Below are positions 27,398 to 37,757 of a stretch of 64,000 nt of DNA, in pieces. Position 1 is the stretch's first letter. Every line of letters starts with the position of its first letter. This stretch comes from Lignipirellula cremea (GTDB lineage Bacteria > Planctomycetota > Planctomycetia > Pirellulales > Pirellulaceae), in contig NZ_CP036433.1 of the NCBI RefSeq assembly GCF_007751035.1, forward strand, positions 5,499,001-5,563,000, written 5' to 3'. The notes beneath the pieces were generated by a model that worked only from the letters and a program-made list of their open reading frames with translations, was not told the origin of the DNA and did not search any database. The translations under genes and the position numbers were made by a program.

Positions 27398-29197
27398 GTG
27401 ACGAAAAAAGTCAAATTCATGTGTACGGCGTTCCGCGACGGCTTCCAGTCGGTCTTCGGAGCGCGTGTTTTCACCAAGGACTTCCTGCCTGCGCTGGAGG
27501 CCGCCCGCGACGCCGGGATGGACTGGTTCGAGGCCGGCGGCGGTGCGCGCTATCAATCGTTGTACTTTTATTGCAACGAAGATGCGTTCGACATGATGGA
27601 CGCCTTCCGCGAAACGGCAGGCCCCGACGCTAACCTGCAGACCCTGGCCCGCGGCGTGAACGTCGTCGGACTGGAGTCGCAGTCCAGCGACATCATCAAG
27701 CTGCACGCCGATCTGTTCAAAAAACACGGCATGACGACCATCCGCAACTTCGATGCGCTGAACGACGTCAACAACCTGATTTACAGCGGCCAGTGCATCG
27801 TCGACGCCGGGCTGAACCATCAGGTCGTCATCACCATGATGGAGCTGCCCCCCGGTTGCGAAGGCGCCCACGACCCCGATTTCTACGAAATGACGCTGGC
27901 GGAAATCCTGGCCGCCGACATCCCCTATGACGCCGTCTGCTTCAAGGACGCCTCCGGCACAGCGGTGCCGTCGAAGGTGTACGAAACGATTCGTCGCGCC
28001 CGGAAAATGCTGCCGCCGGAAGCGTACATCCACTTCCACACGCATGAAACGGCCGGCGTCAGCGTGCTGGCCAACAAGGCCGCTCTCGACGCCGGGGCTA
28101 ACGCCATCGACCTGTCGATGGCGCCCTGTTCCGGCGGCACCTGCCAGCCCGACATTCTCGTGATGTGGCATGCCCTGCGCGGCAGCGAGTACGAGTTGGA
28201 TGTTGATATCGACAAGGTGCGCGCGGCCGAAGAAGTATTCAAAGACTGCATGTCCGATTACTTCCTGCCGCCCGAAGCGACCGCCGTCGAGCCCCTGATT
28301 CCGTGGAGCCCCATGCCGGGCGGCGCCTTGACCGCCAACACGCAAATGCTGCGTGATAACGGCATCATGGATCGTTACCCGGAAATGATCCAGGCGATGA
28401 GCGAAGTGGTCCGCCGCGGGGGTTACGGCACCTCGGTGACGCCCGTCTCGCAATTCTATTTCCAGCAGGCGTTCAACAACGTCATGTTTGGCGAATGGAA
28501 AAAGATCGCTCCGTCGTACGGGCAAATGGTGCTGGGATACTTTGGCAAAACGCCCGTTGCTCCCGATTCAAAAATTGTCGAGCTGGCGGCCGAACAACTG
28601 GGCCTGGAGCCGACTACCGTCCCCGTACAGGTGCGCAACGACGCCGACCCCACCAAAGGCGTCGCCGCCGCGACCAGAATCCTGCAGGAGAACAACCTGA
28701 CGGTTTCCGACGAAAACGTCTTTATTGTCGCCGCCTGTAAAGACAAAGGCGTCGCCTTCCTCAAAGGGGAAGCGGTCGTCGGCGTCCGCAAGAAGGAAAA
28801 AGAAAAGGCAGCCCCCGCCGCCGCGGCAAGTGGTCCGGCCAATTACACGGTCACCGTGAATGGCCATAGTTATCAACTGACGGTCGATGGCGACAAGGCG
28901 ACCGTGAACGGCCGGCCTTACCAGGTTTCCCTGGCCGAAGGCGGAGCCGCAGTCCCCGCAGCCGCTCCCGTCGCCGCAGGGCCTGTCACCGAAGTCACCG
29001 CCCAGATGCCGGGCGTGGTCCATAAAGTACTGGTCAGCGCAGGCGACGTTGTCCGCGAAGGCCAGCCGCTGTTAGTTCTGGAAGCGATGAAAATGGAGGT
29101 CGAAGTCGCCTCTCCCACTGCCGGCACGGTGCAGGAAATTTCCGTGACGGTCGGTCAACATATTGCCGGCGGCCAGTTGCTGGCGGCAATAGGATAG
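27398..29197 (+). CDS. oadA: Biotin-dependent decarboxylase alpha subunit (OadA-type)
   Basis: The 599-residue alpha subunit transfers a carboxyl group from its acid substrate to its own biotin. Residues ~4-265 form the HMGL-like carboxyltransferase TIM barrel: RDGFQS near the N-terminus, FDALND, the Lys of CFKDASG and the metal-binding His pair in HFHTHETAG. A PYC_OADA domain follows at ~290-460. A Pro/Ala linker leads to a C-terminal biotinyl domain with EAMKME, biotin on about K565. There is no biotin carboxylase in the window, so a decarboxylase pump is likelier than pyruvate carboxylase. The usual TTLRDAHQS motif is TAFRDGFQS here, so the substrate may differ from oxaloacetate. GTG start. 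Confidence 0.93.
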   Translation: MTKKVKFMCTAFRDGFQSVFGARVFTKDFLPALEAARDAGMDWFEAGGGARYQSLYFYCNEDAFDMMDAFRETAGPDANLQTLARGVNVVGLESQSSDIIKLHADLFKKHGMTTIRNFDALNDVNNLIYSGQCIVDAGLNHQVVITMMELPPGCEGAHDPDFYEMTLAEILAADIPYDAVCFKDASGTAVPSKVYETIRRARKMLPPEAYIHFHTHETAGVSVLANKAALDAGANAIDLSMAPCSGGTCQPDILVMWHALRGSEYELDVDIDKVRAAEEVFKDCMSDYFLPPEATAVEPLIPWSPMPGGALTANTQMLRDNGIMDRYPEMIQAMSEVVRRGGYGTSVTPVSQFYFQQAFNNVMFGEWKKIAPSYGQMVLGYFGKTPVAPDSKIVELAAEQLGLEPTTVPVQVRNDADPTKGVAAATRILQENNLTVSDENVFIVAACKDKGVAFLKGEAVVGVRKKEKEKAAPAAAASGPANYTVTVNGHSYQLTVDGDKATVNGRPYQVSLAEGGAAVPAAAPVAAGPVTEVTAQMPGVVHKVLVSAGDVVREGQPLLVLEAMKMEVEVASPTAGTVQEISVTVGQHIAGGQLLAAIG

Positions 29198-29206
29198 GGA
29201 ACCCTT

Positions 29207-30040
29207 ATGACTGCTCCGTCCCAGCATGGTCTCCCGCGTGAAGGATCTGACTATGTCATCCACGGCGGCGTCGCCGGCAGGGAACGACTCCGGGCCCTGT
29301 CGCGGGTGCTGGAGCGCTCCTCGAAACGCCTGCTTCGCAAGGCCGGCGTGGGACCGGGGGCCTTCTGCCTGGATGTCGGTTGCGGAGGCGGCGATATCAG
29401 TCTGCTGATGTCGCGCATGGTTGGTCCGACCGGCCGCGTGCTGGGCGTCGATATCGACGACGCCAAACTGGCCCTCGCCCGCAATGAGACCGACTGGCGC
29501 AAACGCGGTAACCTGCAGTTTCAGTTGCTGCCGCTGAGCGAGATCGGAGGCAAAGCGGAATTCGACTTTGCCTACAGTCGTTTCCTGCTCTCCCATCTGC
29601 GGGAACCGGCCGTCGCCGTTGAGCATTTGCGTAACGCCACCCTGCCGCAGGGCGCCGTGATCGTCGAAGATATCGACTTCCGGGGGCACTTCTGTTACCC
29701 GGCGTGTCCGGCCTTTGATCGCTACGTCGAGCTGTACCAGGCCGTAGTTCACAGCCGCGGCGGCGATCCCAACATCGGTCCGCGTCTGCCCGAACTGCTG
29801 GAACAGGCCGGGCTCAGCCATGTGCGCATGAATCTGGTGCAGCCCGCCGGGAACTCCACCGACGTCAAATACATTGCCGCCTGTACGCTTGAAAACATCT
29901 CCGACGCGCTGATCGCCGAGAAAATCGCCGGTCCCGACGAGATTGATTCCCTGGCGGCCGAACTGCGGGAGTTTGCGGCGGACTCGCGGTCGATCCTCAG
30001 TCTGCCTCGCATCATTCAAGCCTGGGGCTACAGGGCATAG
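29207..30040 (+). CDS. Class I SAM-dependent methyltransferase
   Basis: The 277-residue protein shows a clear methyltransferase core: motif I FCLDVGCGGGDISLLM (~55-70), VLGVDIDDAKLALA (beta2 acidic end) and post-motif FAYSRFLLSHLREP with GAVIVEDIDFRG. It resembles UbiE/CcoM-like small-molecule methyltransferases. The gene begins 9 bp after oadA with a GATAGGGAA site before the ATG, so it is transcribed with the sodium-pump operon, though a metabolic link is not evident. Residues 1-40 may form a substrate lid. Confidence 0.86.
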   Translation: MTAPSQHGLPREGSDYVIHGGVAGRERLRALSRVLERSSKRLLRKAGVGPGAFCLDVGCGGGDISLLMSRMVGPTGRVLGVDIDDAKLALARNETDWRKRGNLQFQLLPLSEIGGKAEFDFAYSRFLLSHLREPAVAVEHLRNATLPQGAVIVEDIDFRGHFCYPACPAFDRYVELYQAVVHSRGGDPNIGPRLPELLEQAGLSHVRMNLVQPAGNSTDVKYIAACTLENISDALIAEKIAGPDEIDSLAAELREFAADSRSILSLPRIIQAWGYRA

Positions 30041-30347
30041 CTCGCCCGTTGGACCATCGATCGACGGTCCGGGCCGATCACATACGAGCGAACAGCAACC
30101 ACAGGGCGATGCAGACCTTCGCTCTCGCGGCGAACGACCACGACAATTCAGGCGGGGCCGTCACGCCCCAGAGGAACCGGCATAATCGGCTTTCTCGGCG
30201 AGACCGGCCTGGGCGCCGCTTGCGCCTGGGTTTTCTCTCAATGCGTTTCTCGCGTTGTCATGTTTCGACTGTGCATGACAGGCAATCGCAACCTAACCTT
30301 CAAGATGAGGGAACCTCCCATCCTCTCCCCCTTGAAGGTCAACTCCC
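30041..30347. other. Intergenic region with a terminator-like hairpin
   Basis: The 307-bp gap between the methyltransferase and the response regulator holds a terminator-like hairpin at 30212-30226 (see that entry). The only longer reading frame here enters the next gene in a different frame and is a shadow. The promoter of the response-regulator gene should lie after the hairpin. Confidence 0.5.
30212..30234 (+). terminator. Terminator-like hairpin after the Oad operon
   Basis: The stem GGCGC / GCGCC (30212-30226, loop CGCTT) is followed by TGGG and then TTTTC. It lies 170 bp past the methyltransferase stop. The gap before the T-run makes it a modest candidate. Confidence 0.45.
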
Positions 30348-30746
30348 ATGTACCGAATCCTGTTGTGCGACGACGAGCCCCACATTCTACGCGCCGCCGA
30401 GTTCAAACTTTCGCGTTCCGGTTTTGAGGTATTGCTGGCGTGCGATGGCGAAGAAGCCTGGAGCATGATGCAAACCGTCCGGCCTGACCTGCTGGTGACC
30501 GACTGTCAGATGCCGCGACTGGACGGGATTGGACTGGCCGAGCGGATGGGCGCGAATGCCCAGTTGTCGTCGATTCCGGTGATCATGCTGACCGCCAAGG
30601 GATTCGAATTGTCCGCGGACGAACTGCGGTCGCGGTACGGAATCCATGCGGTGATCGCCAAGCCTTTCAGCCCCAAAAACCTGGCGATCCAGGCTGCGGA
30701 AGTAATCGCTTTGTCCCAGGCCGAAGCCGCGGCGTCCTCGAACTGA
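30348..30746 (+). CDS. Single-domain response regulator (CheY-like receiver)
   Basis: The 132-residue protein is a bare receiver domain. The acidic pocket is D8/D9, the phospho-acceptor is D52 (LLVTDCQMPRLDG), the conserved Thr/Ser is in VIMLTAKG (~82-89) and the Lys is in AKPF (~104). No output domain is present, so it must act by protein contact, as in CheY or PilG-type proteins. GAAGG lies nine bases before the ATG. It is followed by a STAS protein and then the gspE/gspF pair on the same strand, which suggests a role controlling that machine. No sensor kinase is in the window. Confidence 0.92.
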   Translation: MYRILLCDDEPHILRAAEFKLSRSGFEVLLACDGEEAWSMMQTVRPDLLVTDCQMPRLDGIGLAERMGANAQLSSIPVIMLTAKGFELSADELRSRYGIHAVIAKPFSPKNLAIQAAEVIALSQAEAAASSN

Positions 30747-30827
30747 ATCGCCCTCAATCGACCTGCAGCGGACAAGATTTACCGCACAGGGCGACTGGGT
30801 GTTTCCTCTTAGTGAAAGCCTTCTGCG

Positions 30828-31154
30828 ATGCAGCTCCCCACGGAAATTTTTGGCAACGTGATTGTGGTCCACACGCCTGAGGAAGTCGGCGACGAGCAGT
30901 CCGATGCGCTGGAGAACTTTTTGACTTCGCTGGAGCGGACCAAGGTGATTGTCGATCTGGACGGCACAGAAACGTTTGACAGCTCCGGCCTGACCAGCCT
31001 GCTGAACGCGAAAGACATCCTGGTCGAATGCGGCGGCGATCTGAAGATCTCCTCGACGCAGGGGGTGAACCGGAAGATCCTGGAGATCACCCGAATCGAC
31101 AAACGCCTGGAAGTCTTTGACAGCGTGATTGATGCGGTGAAGAGCTTCGTTTAG
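30828..31154 (+). CDS. STAS-domain protein (anti-sigma-factor-antagonist-like)
   Basis: The 108-residue protein is one STAS domain with the signature FDSSGLTSLLNAKDILVECGG; the serine pair at 52-53 is the site phosphorylated in SpoIIAA-type proteins. It starts without a signal peptide and ends in an amphipathic helix. Such proteins are switched by serine kinases of the RsbW/SpoIIAB type; no such kinase lies nearby. It is 81 bp after the response regulator gene and 78 bp before gspE. Confidence 0.9.
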   Translation: MQLPTEIFGNVIVVHTPEEVGDEQSDALENFLTSLERTKVIVDLDGTETFDSSGLTSLLNAKDILVECGGDLKISSTQGVNRKILEITRIDKRLEVFDSVIDAVKSFV

Positions 31155-31232
31155 TCCCTGCGGTTGGTAAACCGCCGCCCGCATGGCGCCTTGAACTCTC
31201 CGTGAAGAGAGTTGGAAAAAGATATCTGTTTT

Positions 31233-32975
31233 ATGAGCACTGGAAACCTTGCTCCCCCGCGTTTAGGCAATCTGCTAGTGCAGCGCGGGTTTCTTACCGT
31301 GGAGCAGTTAGAAACGGCCCTGCGACGACAGAGCCAGCCCGGCAACCGGAAGCTGCTGGGGGAGATTCTCGTTGACCTGGAGCTGTGCTCCGAGGATCAG
31401 GTCGTCGAATGCCTGGCCATGGAATACGGCGTGCCGTACGCCAAGCTGGATCCACGCATGATGGATCTTAAAGCGGCCAGCCTGCTGGAACGGGAGTACG
31501 TCGAAAAGAACCTGGTGCTGCCGCTGTTCTGCATCCGCGGCGTGCTCACCATCGCCGTCAGCGAACCGGCGAACCTGTTCCTGATCGATGAGCTTGCCAG
31601 TCTGACGGAAAAGCAGGTGCAGATCGTCGCCGCCACGGCGAAAGACATCCGGCGGATGATCACCAATCTGCCCAACTCGAAGGTGTTCGTCATCGACGAC
31701 ATCATCGAGGACAGCGACCAGACTGAAGTCACGCTGATTGAAGAAGCGATCGACGACATCGGCGATATCGAAGAAATCGCCGGCCAGTCGCCCGTCATTC
31801 GGCTGGTCAACTATGTCATCTTCACCGCCGTCAAAGAAGGCGCCAGCGACATCCATATCGAACCGGCCGAGCGCTGCATGCGCGTCCGCAACCGGATCGA
31901 CGGCAAGCTGTACAAGGCGCTGGAAGCGCCATTCCATCTGCACAACGCGGTCACCAGCCGTATCAAAATCATGGCCTCACTCGATATCAGCGAACGCCGC
32001 CTGCCGCAGGACGGCCGCGTGCATGTGATGCTCGATGGCCGCAAGATCGATTTGCGTATCAGCACTTTCCCGGGACGCTCCGGCGAGAAGACCGTGATTC
32101 GCGTACTCGACACCCGCAGCGTTTCGCTCAACCTGCGCGACCTGGGCTTCGCCGAAGACGTCCTCAGCGGGCTGCAGGCCAGTATCCACGCTCCCAATGG
32201 AATCGTCCTGGTGACAGGTCCCACGGGCTCGGGCAAATCAACCACGCTCTACGCGGGCCTGAACGAAATCGCCACCATGGCGAACAATGTCTGCACGGTC
32301 GAAGATCCGATCGAATACCACCTGCCGCTGATCAACCAGTTCCAGGTGCAGGAACGCGTGGGCCTGACCTTTTCCAAAGCGCTGCGGACCCTGCTGCGGC
32401 AAGATCCCGATGTGATCATGCTGGGTGAAATCCGCGACGAGGAAACGGCCCGCACCGCCATCCAGGCCGCTTTGACGGGCCACCTGGTGCTCAGCACGCT
32501 GCACACCAACGACGCCGCCTCGGCCATTACCCGCCTGGTGAACATGGGCGTGGAGCCGTACCTCATCAGCGCCGCCCTGAACATGGTGCTGGCCCAGCGA
32601 CTGTGCCGCCGGGTGTGCGCCCGCTGCAAGCAGGAATACGAACCGCCCCGCACGCTCCGCAAAGCGCTCGAGCGGATGGGTTACGATATCGAAGTTTTCC
32701 ACCGCGGCGTCGGTTGCCGTCGCTGCCGCAACACGGGCTTCTCGGGCCGAATCGGCGTGCATGAACTGCTCAACGTGACCGATGAACTGCGGGACGCGAT
32801 CGTCTCAGAAGCCTCCATCGGCGAGCTTCGTCGCATTGCCCTGGCCGACGGCATGATCACCCTCAAGCATGACGGCTTCCGTAAGGTCCGCGAAGGCATC
32901 ACCACCGTGGAAGAGGTGCTGCACATCATTGGAGAAACGGTCGAGCGGAACCCGGCCAGGGGCGCGAAATCATGA
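31233..32975 (+). CDS. Type II secretion / type IV pilus assembly ATPase (GspE/PilB)
   Basis: This cytoplasmic hexameric ATPase drives pseudopilus or pilus assembly. The ~580-residue protein has an MshEN/GSPII_E N-terminal domain (RLGNLLVQRGFLTVEQLETA), the N2 domain, and the C-terminal ATPase with Walker A GPTGSGKSTTLYAG at ~329, Walker B HDPDVIMLGEIRDEETA-like stretch (DPDVIMLGEIRD), and a tetracysteine zinc motif (CRRVCARC ... CRRCRN) at ~455-500. The ATG at 31233 begins MSTGNLAPPRLGN; a TTG at 31212 would add seven residues. The stop overlaps the gspF start (ATGA), so translation is coupled. Confidence 0.93.
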   Translation: MSTGNLAPPRLGNLLVQRGFLTVEQLETALRRQSQPGNRKLLGEILVDLELCSEDQVVECLAMEYGVPYAKLDPRMMDLKAASLLEREYVEKNLVLPLFCIRGVLTIAVSEPANLFLIDELASLTEKQVQIVAATAKDIRRMITNLPNSKVFVIDDIIEDSDQTEVTLIEEAIDDIGDIEEIAGQSPVIRLVNYVIFTAVKEGASDIHIEPAERCMRVRNRIDGKLYKALEAPFHLHNAVTSRIKIMASLDISERRLPQDGRVHVMLDGRKIDLRISTFPGRSGEKTVIRVLDTRSVSLNLRDLGFAEDVLSGLQASIHAPNGIVLVTGPTGSGKSTTLYAGLNEIATMANNVCTVEDPIEYHLPLINQFQVQERVGLTFSKALRTLLRQDPDVIMLGEIRDEETARTAIQAALTGHLVLSTLHTNDAASAITRLVNMGVEPYLISAALNMVLAQRLCRRVCARCKQEYEPPRTLRKALERMGYDIEVFHRGVGCRRCRNTGFSGRIGVHELLNVTDELRDAIVSEASIGELRRIALADGMITLKHDGFRKVREGITTVEEVLHIIGETVERNPARGAKS

Positions 32976-34162
32976 ATTTTGAGTACACCGCCCGCGACGG
33001 CATGGGAAAGGTCATCTCCGGCGACGTGGAAGCGCTCGACCGCGAGGACGCCCTGCAGCAGCTGCATCGCGACGGCTTCCAGGTGCTCAAGCTGGTCAGC
33101 GAAGACGACAGCGGCGGGCTCTTTCCCCGCCGCGTCGGCCGCCAGGAAATCATCTACACCGCCAGCCAGCTGGCCATTATGGTCGATACGGGCATCACCC
33201 TGTCGGCCGCCATCGAAGGCCTGTGCGAACAGGAAGAGAACCCCACGCTGCGCGCTGTGCTGATCGATATCAAAGAGCAGGTCGAATCGGGCGAAGATTT
33301 TTCCGTCGCCCTGGCGAAGCATCCCCGGCAGTTCGACAAAACGTTTGTGGCCCTGGTCCGCGCGAGCGAACAGACGGGCACGCTGGGAGAAATGCTGGAA
33401 CGGATCGCCGCCTATCAGCGAAACCAGCTGGACAACCTCGCCAAAGTGCGGGGAGCGATGGCGTATCCAGCCATCATGATGGTGATCGCTGTCGCCGTGA
33501 CGATCTTTCTGCTGACATACATTCTGCCCCAGTTTGAGCCTTTGTTCTCTCGCAAGGGGATGCAGCTGCCGACGATCACCAAGGTGCTCATGACGGCGTC
33601 GAACGCGCTGCTGGGCTACTGGTGGGCGTGGCTGCTGGGAGCCGGCGCGCTGACGGCTGGCTTTATTTACGCCAAACGGACCGAAGCGGGCCGGCAGGCA
33701 ATCGACTGGGTGAAGATCAATGCGCCTTTGTTCGGGACCATGTACCGCAAGGTAATCATCAGCCGTACGATCAGCACCCTGGGAATGATGGTGCAATCGG
33801 GCGTGTCGATGCTCGATGCGGTGCAAATGTGCATCGAGGTTTCCTCCAACGTGTATTACGAACGGGCCTGGCGGCATGTGCTGTCGGAAATCACCAACGG
33901 CAACACCATCACCAATTCGCTCCGCGGCAACAAGCTGTTCCCCGGCACGCTACTGCAGATGATCGACTCGGGCGAAGAAACGGGCAAGCTCGATTACGTG
34001 CTGTCGCGCGTCAGCAGCTACTACGACAAGGAAGTCGACAACTCGCTGAAAACGCTCACCAGCCTGATCGAACCACTGATGATCACCGTGATGGGCGTCG
34101 TCGTCGGCGGCATCGCCATGGGGCTGCTGCTGCCAATCTTCTCGCTCAGCCGCGGCCATTAA
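32972..34162 (+). CDS. Type II secretion / type IV pilus inner-membrane platform protein (GspF/PilC)
   Basis: The 396-residue protein has the duplicated T2SSF domain: a cytoplasmic helical bundle (~65-190) with ALAKHPRQFDKTFVALVRASEQTG, a membrane helix (PAIMMVIAVAVTIFLLTYILP), a second bundle with SRTISTLGMMVQSGVSMLDA, and C-terminal helices (PLMITVMGVVVGGIAMGLLL). GspF anchors the ATPase to the pseudopilus base. It overlaps gspE by four bases. It converges with rsmA, whose stop lies 20 bp beyond. Confidence 0.94.
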   Translation: MNFEYTARDGMGKVISGDVEALDREDALQQLHRDGFQVLKLVSEDDSGGLFPRRVGRQEIIYTASQLAIMVDTGITLSAAIEGLCEQEENPTLRAVLIDIKEQVESGEDFSVALAKHPRQFDKTFVALVRASEQTGTLGEMLERIAAYQRNQLDNLAKVRGAMAYPAIMMVIAVAVTIFLLTYILPQFEPLFSRKGMQLPTITKVLMTASNALLGYWWAWLLGAGALTAGFIYAKRTEAGRQAIDWVKINAPLFGTMYRKVIISRTISTLGMMVQSGVSMLDAVQMCIEVSSNVYYERAWRHVLSEITNGNTITNSLRGNKLFPGTLLQMIDSGEETGKLDYVLSRVSSYYDKEVDNSLKTLTSLIEPLMITVMGVVVGGIAMGLLLPIFSLSRGH

Positions 34163-34182
34163 GCCGGGGGACCGAGCGTCCT

Positions 34183-35100
34183 TTATTCTTCCGCTTCTTG
34201 CGCTTTGAGCATGGTGCGGCACGCTTCGCAAAGAGACAGCATCTGCTCCACCGAGAGTTGCTCCGCGCGGGCGTCGGCGCCGAGGGATTGCTGTGTCATG
34301 ATCTGATCGATCTGCGGCTTTTCGAACTGGTTCTTGAAAGCGGCGATCATCACGCTGCGCAGGAATTTGCGGCGATGAAAAAACATCGACCGCACAAACG
34401 TGTGGAAGAATTTCAGATCGGGAATGGCGGCCCGTCGTTCAGGAACCAGTTGCATGTGCACAATGGCGGAGTGCACTTTGGGACGCGGCCAGAAAACCTG
34501 AGGCGGCAGGATGCGGACAATTTCCACATCGCACTGGCTTTGGATCCAGACGCTCAGGGCGCCGTAGTCCTTGCTCCAGGGCTCGGCGACCAGGCGGTCT
34601 CCCAGCTCTTTCTGGATGGTGATCGTCATCGAATAAGGCGGCATATCGGTCAGCAGCAGATTCGAAATGATCGGCGTGGCCACGTTGTACGGCAGGTTGG
34701 CCGCCAGCTTCAATCGCAGGCCAGGCTCGGCGGCCAGCTTTTCCCGCAGGGTGTCGAGCACCACCGGGTGCAGATTGTTCTTGTTCCGCAGCACGTCCTG
34801 CAGCAGCATGGTGACGTTGCTGCGCTCGACCAGCGTCTGGGAGGCAATCTGGTGCAGGTGCGCGTCGATCTCCACCGTGACGACCTGCTGGGCGTGTTCG
34901 GCCAGCATCGCCGTGAGCGAACCCGTGCCGGTGCCGACTTCCAGCACTACATCGCGGCCGTCGATCTGGGCGCTGCGGGCCAGCAGTTCGATCAGGTTGA
35001 GATCGATCAAAAAGTTCTGACCGTGGCGAGAATCGGGCTCCAGCCCCACTTCACGAAACCGCTGCATCAGGTAGGAAGCTGTTTGACGAGGAGATTCCAT
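34183..35100 (-). CDS. rsmA: 16S rRNA (adenine1518/1519-N6) dimethyltransferase
   Basis: RsmA (KsgA) dimethylates two adenines in helix 45 of 16S rRNA late in 30S assembly. The 305-residue protein has the SAM motif VVLEVGTGTGSLTAML at ~47-62, a DARNF-like QNFLIDLNLI start region, and the catalytic NLPYNVATPI at ~133-142, followed by the specific C-terminal helical domain. Conserved elements and length fit the family. It lies 24 bp after the riboflavin synthase gene on the same strand, so the two are probably co-transcribed, and converges with gspF. Confidence 0.95.
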   Translation of the reverse strand: MESPRQTASYLMQRFREVGLEPDSRHGQNFLIDLNLIELLARSAQIDGRDVVLEVGTGTGSLTAMLAEHAQQVVTVEIDAHLHQIASQTLVERSNVTMLLQDVLRNKNNLHPVVLDTLREKLAAEPGLRLKLAANLPYNVATPIISNLLLTDMPPYSMTITIQKELGDRLVAEPWSKDYGALSVWIQSQCDVEIVRILPPQVFWPRPKVHSAIVHMQLVPERRAAIPDLKFFHTFVRSMFFHRRKFLRSVMIAAFKNQFEKPQIDQIMTQQSLGADARAEQLSVEQMLSLCEACRTMLKAQEAEE

Positions 35101-35124
35101 GATCGGCTTGCGGCTGGGGCGGCG

Positions 35125-35742
35125 TCAGGGCGCCGGCGGTTGTGCAGGCGGAAAGACGAAGGCCATTTGGCGTTCGACGTACTTCGCCAGGAGATCGGTT
35201 TCTAAATTGACGGAATGACCCGGCGCCATCGCGCCCAGGGTCGTGGCGGACAACGTATGCGGAATCAGCGCGACGCTGAAGCGTTCCTTTTCTACGTTGA
35301 CCAGTGTGAGACTCACTCCATCAATAGTGATGGAGCCTTTGCTTACCATTTGCCGGGTAAGTCGCGGCGGCGACCAGAACCAGAACGTCGACCAGTCGGC
35401 CTCGTCGTGTCGCTGGTCGATCCGCCCCACGCCGTCGACATGGCCCGACACATAGTGCCCGCCCATCCGATCGCCCACGGCGAGGCTGCGTTCCAGGTTC
35501 ACCCGATCGTCGTTGCGCAGACGACCCAGGTTGGTGCGGCTTAAAGTTTCCAGGCCCGCGTCAAATGCAATCACATCGCCATCGCGAGCGACGACCGTCA
35601 GGCAGCACCCGTTGACCGCGATACTATCGCCAAGTTCTGCGTCGCCAGCGATCAGCGGGCAGTGAAACGACATCCGCACGCCGGGGGGACGAACTTCGAC
35701 CCCCGTCAATGCGCCTGTGGCTTCGACCAATCCCGTAAACAT
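35125..35742 (-). CDS. ribE: Riboflavin synthase alpha chain
   Basis: The enzyme dismutates two 6,7-dimethyl-8-ribityllumazine molecules into riboflavin. The 205-residue protein begins MFTGLVEATGAL, the family's invariant start, and has two homologous barrels: NGCCLTV ... MGGHYVSGHVD in the first and DGVSLTLVN ... in the second (~100-190). The frame extends 14 codons upstream, but the MFTGL start is fixed by family knowledge. It is the first gene of a two-gene minus-strand unit with rsmA, and diverges from enolase. Confidence 0.95.
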   Translation of the reverse strand: MFTGLVEATGALTGVEVRPPGVRMSFHCPLIAGDAELGDSIAVNGCCLTVVARDGDVIAFDAGLETLSRTNLGRLRNDDRVNLERSLAVGDRMGGHYVSGHVDGVGRIDQRHDEADWSTFWFWSPPRLTRQMVSKGSITIDGVSLTLVNVEKERFSVALIPHTLSATTLGAMAPGHSVNLETDLLAKYVERQMAFVFPPAQPPAP

Positions 35743-35848
35743 CCGCTTCCATCGCTGCTGGCAAGAATGGCCAGCGCCGCCCACCTACCGTGCACAACGC
35801 GACCGCAAAAACTTGTTCCTGAAATGTAGGGCCGCAGCTCTCGCCTGA

Positions 35849-37309
<1,461 letters not shown>

Positions 37310-37334
37310 CCGGCCGACCTGCCCCGAAGGCGCC

Positions 37335-37757
37335 ATGAACTCCCCTCGCAAATCAATCGTGAACTCGCCGTGGTACTGGGTCTACCTGTTCGCCACGGCG
37401 GGGATCGTCGCATTGACCCTGATGGGGCCCAAGTTCAGCGCCCGCCAGTCGCAGATTGAACGGAACTACCAGGGCCGCATGCGCGCTAACCAGCGCGCCC
37501 TGGGAGAAGAACCGCGGGGCGAGCTCTCCACGCCGGAAAATACGATCATCACATTGTGGCCGTTGTACGTCGTGCTGATCGTGGTGATCGCCGGCGCCTG
37601 GGTTCTGCTCTGGCGCACGCATTTCCGTCGAGCACCGGGAGAGCCTTCGAACTCGCCTGAGGCGGACTTCCCGCAGAAAAACACCTCGAACCAGAAAAGC
37701 GACGCAGACGCTCGACCGGCGCATGCATCACTGCCTGAGGAGGCGCCGGGCCGATGA
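37335..37757 (+). CDS. Small two-helix membrane protein
   Basis: The 140-residue protein has two membrane helices (~14-30, WYWVYLFATAGIVALTLMGP; and ~67-88, LWPLYVVLIVVIAGAWVLLW) with a polar loop between and a charged, disordered C-terminus. It starts at ATG 37335 with GAAGG four bases upstream, 25 bp after enolase, and its last bases overlap the next gene's start (ATGATGA). I recognise no family; the helix arrangement and location suggest a small assembly or stress protein, but that is inference. Confidence 0.75.
   Translation: MNSPRKSIVNSPWYWVYLFATAGIVALTLMGPKFSARQSQIERNYQGRMRANQRALGEEPRGELSTPENTIITLWPLYVVLIVVIAGAWVLLWRTHFRRAPGEPSNSPEADFPQKNTSNQKSDADARPAHASLPEEAPGR

Noticed and set aside
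33622-35205. 527-codon plus-strand ORF spanning the gspF end and rsmA
   Set aside because: It overlaps two clear genes; its sequence is Arg/Gln/His-rich without domain pattern, an effect of GC-rich third positions.
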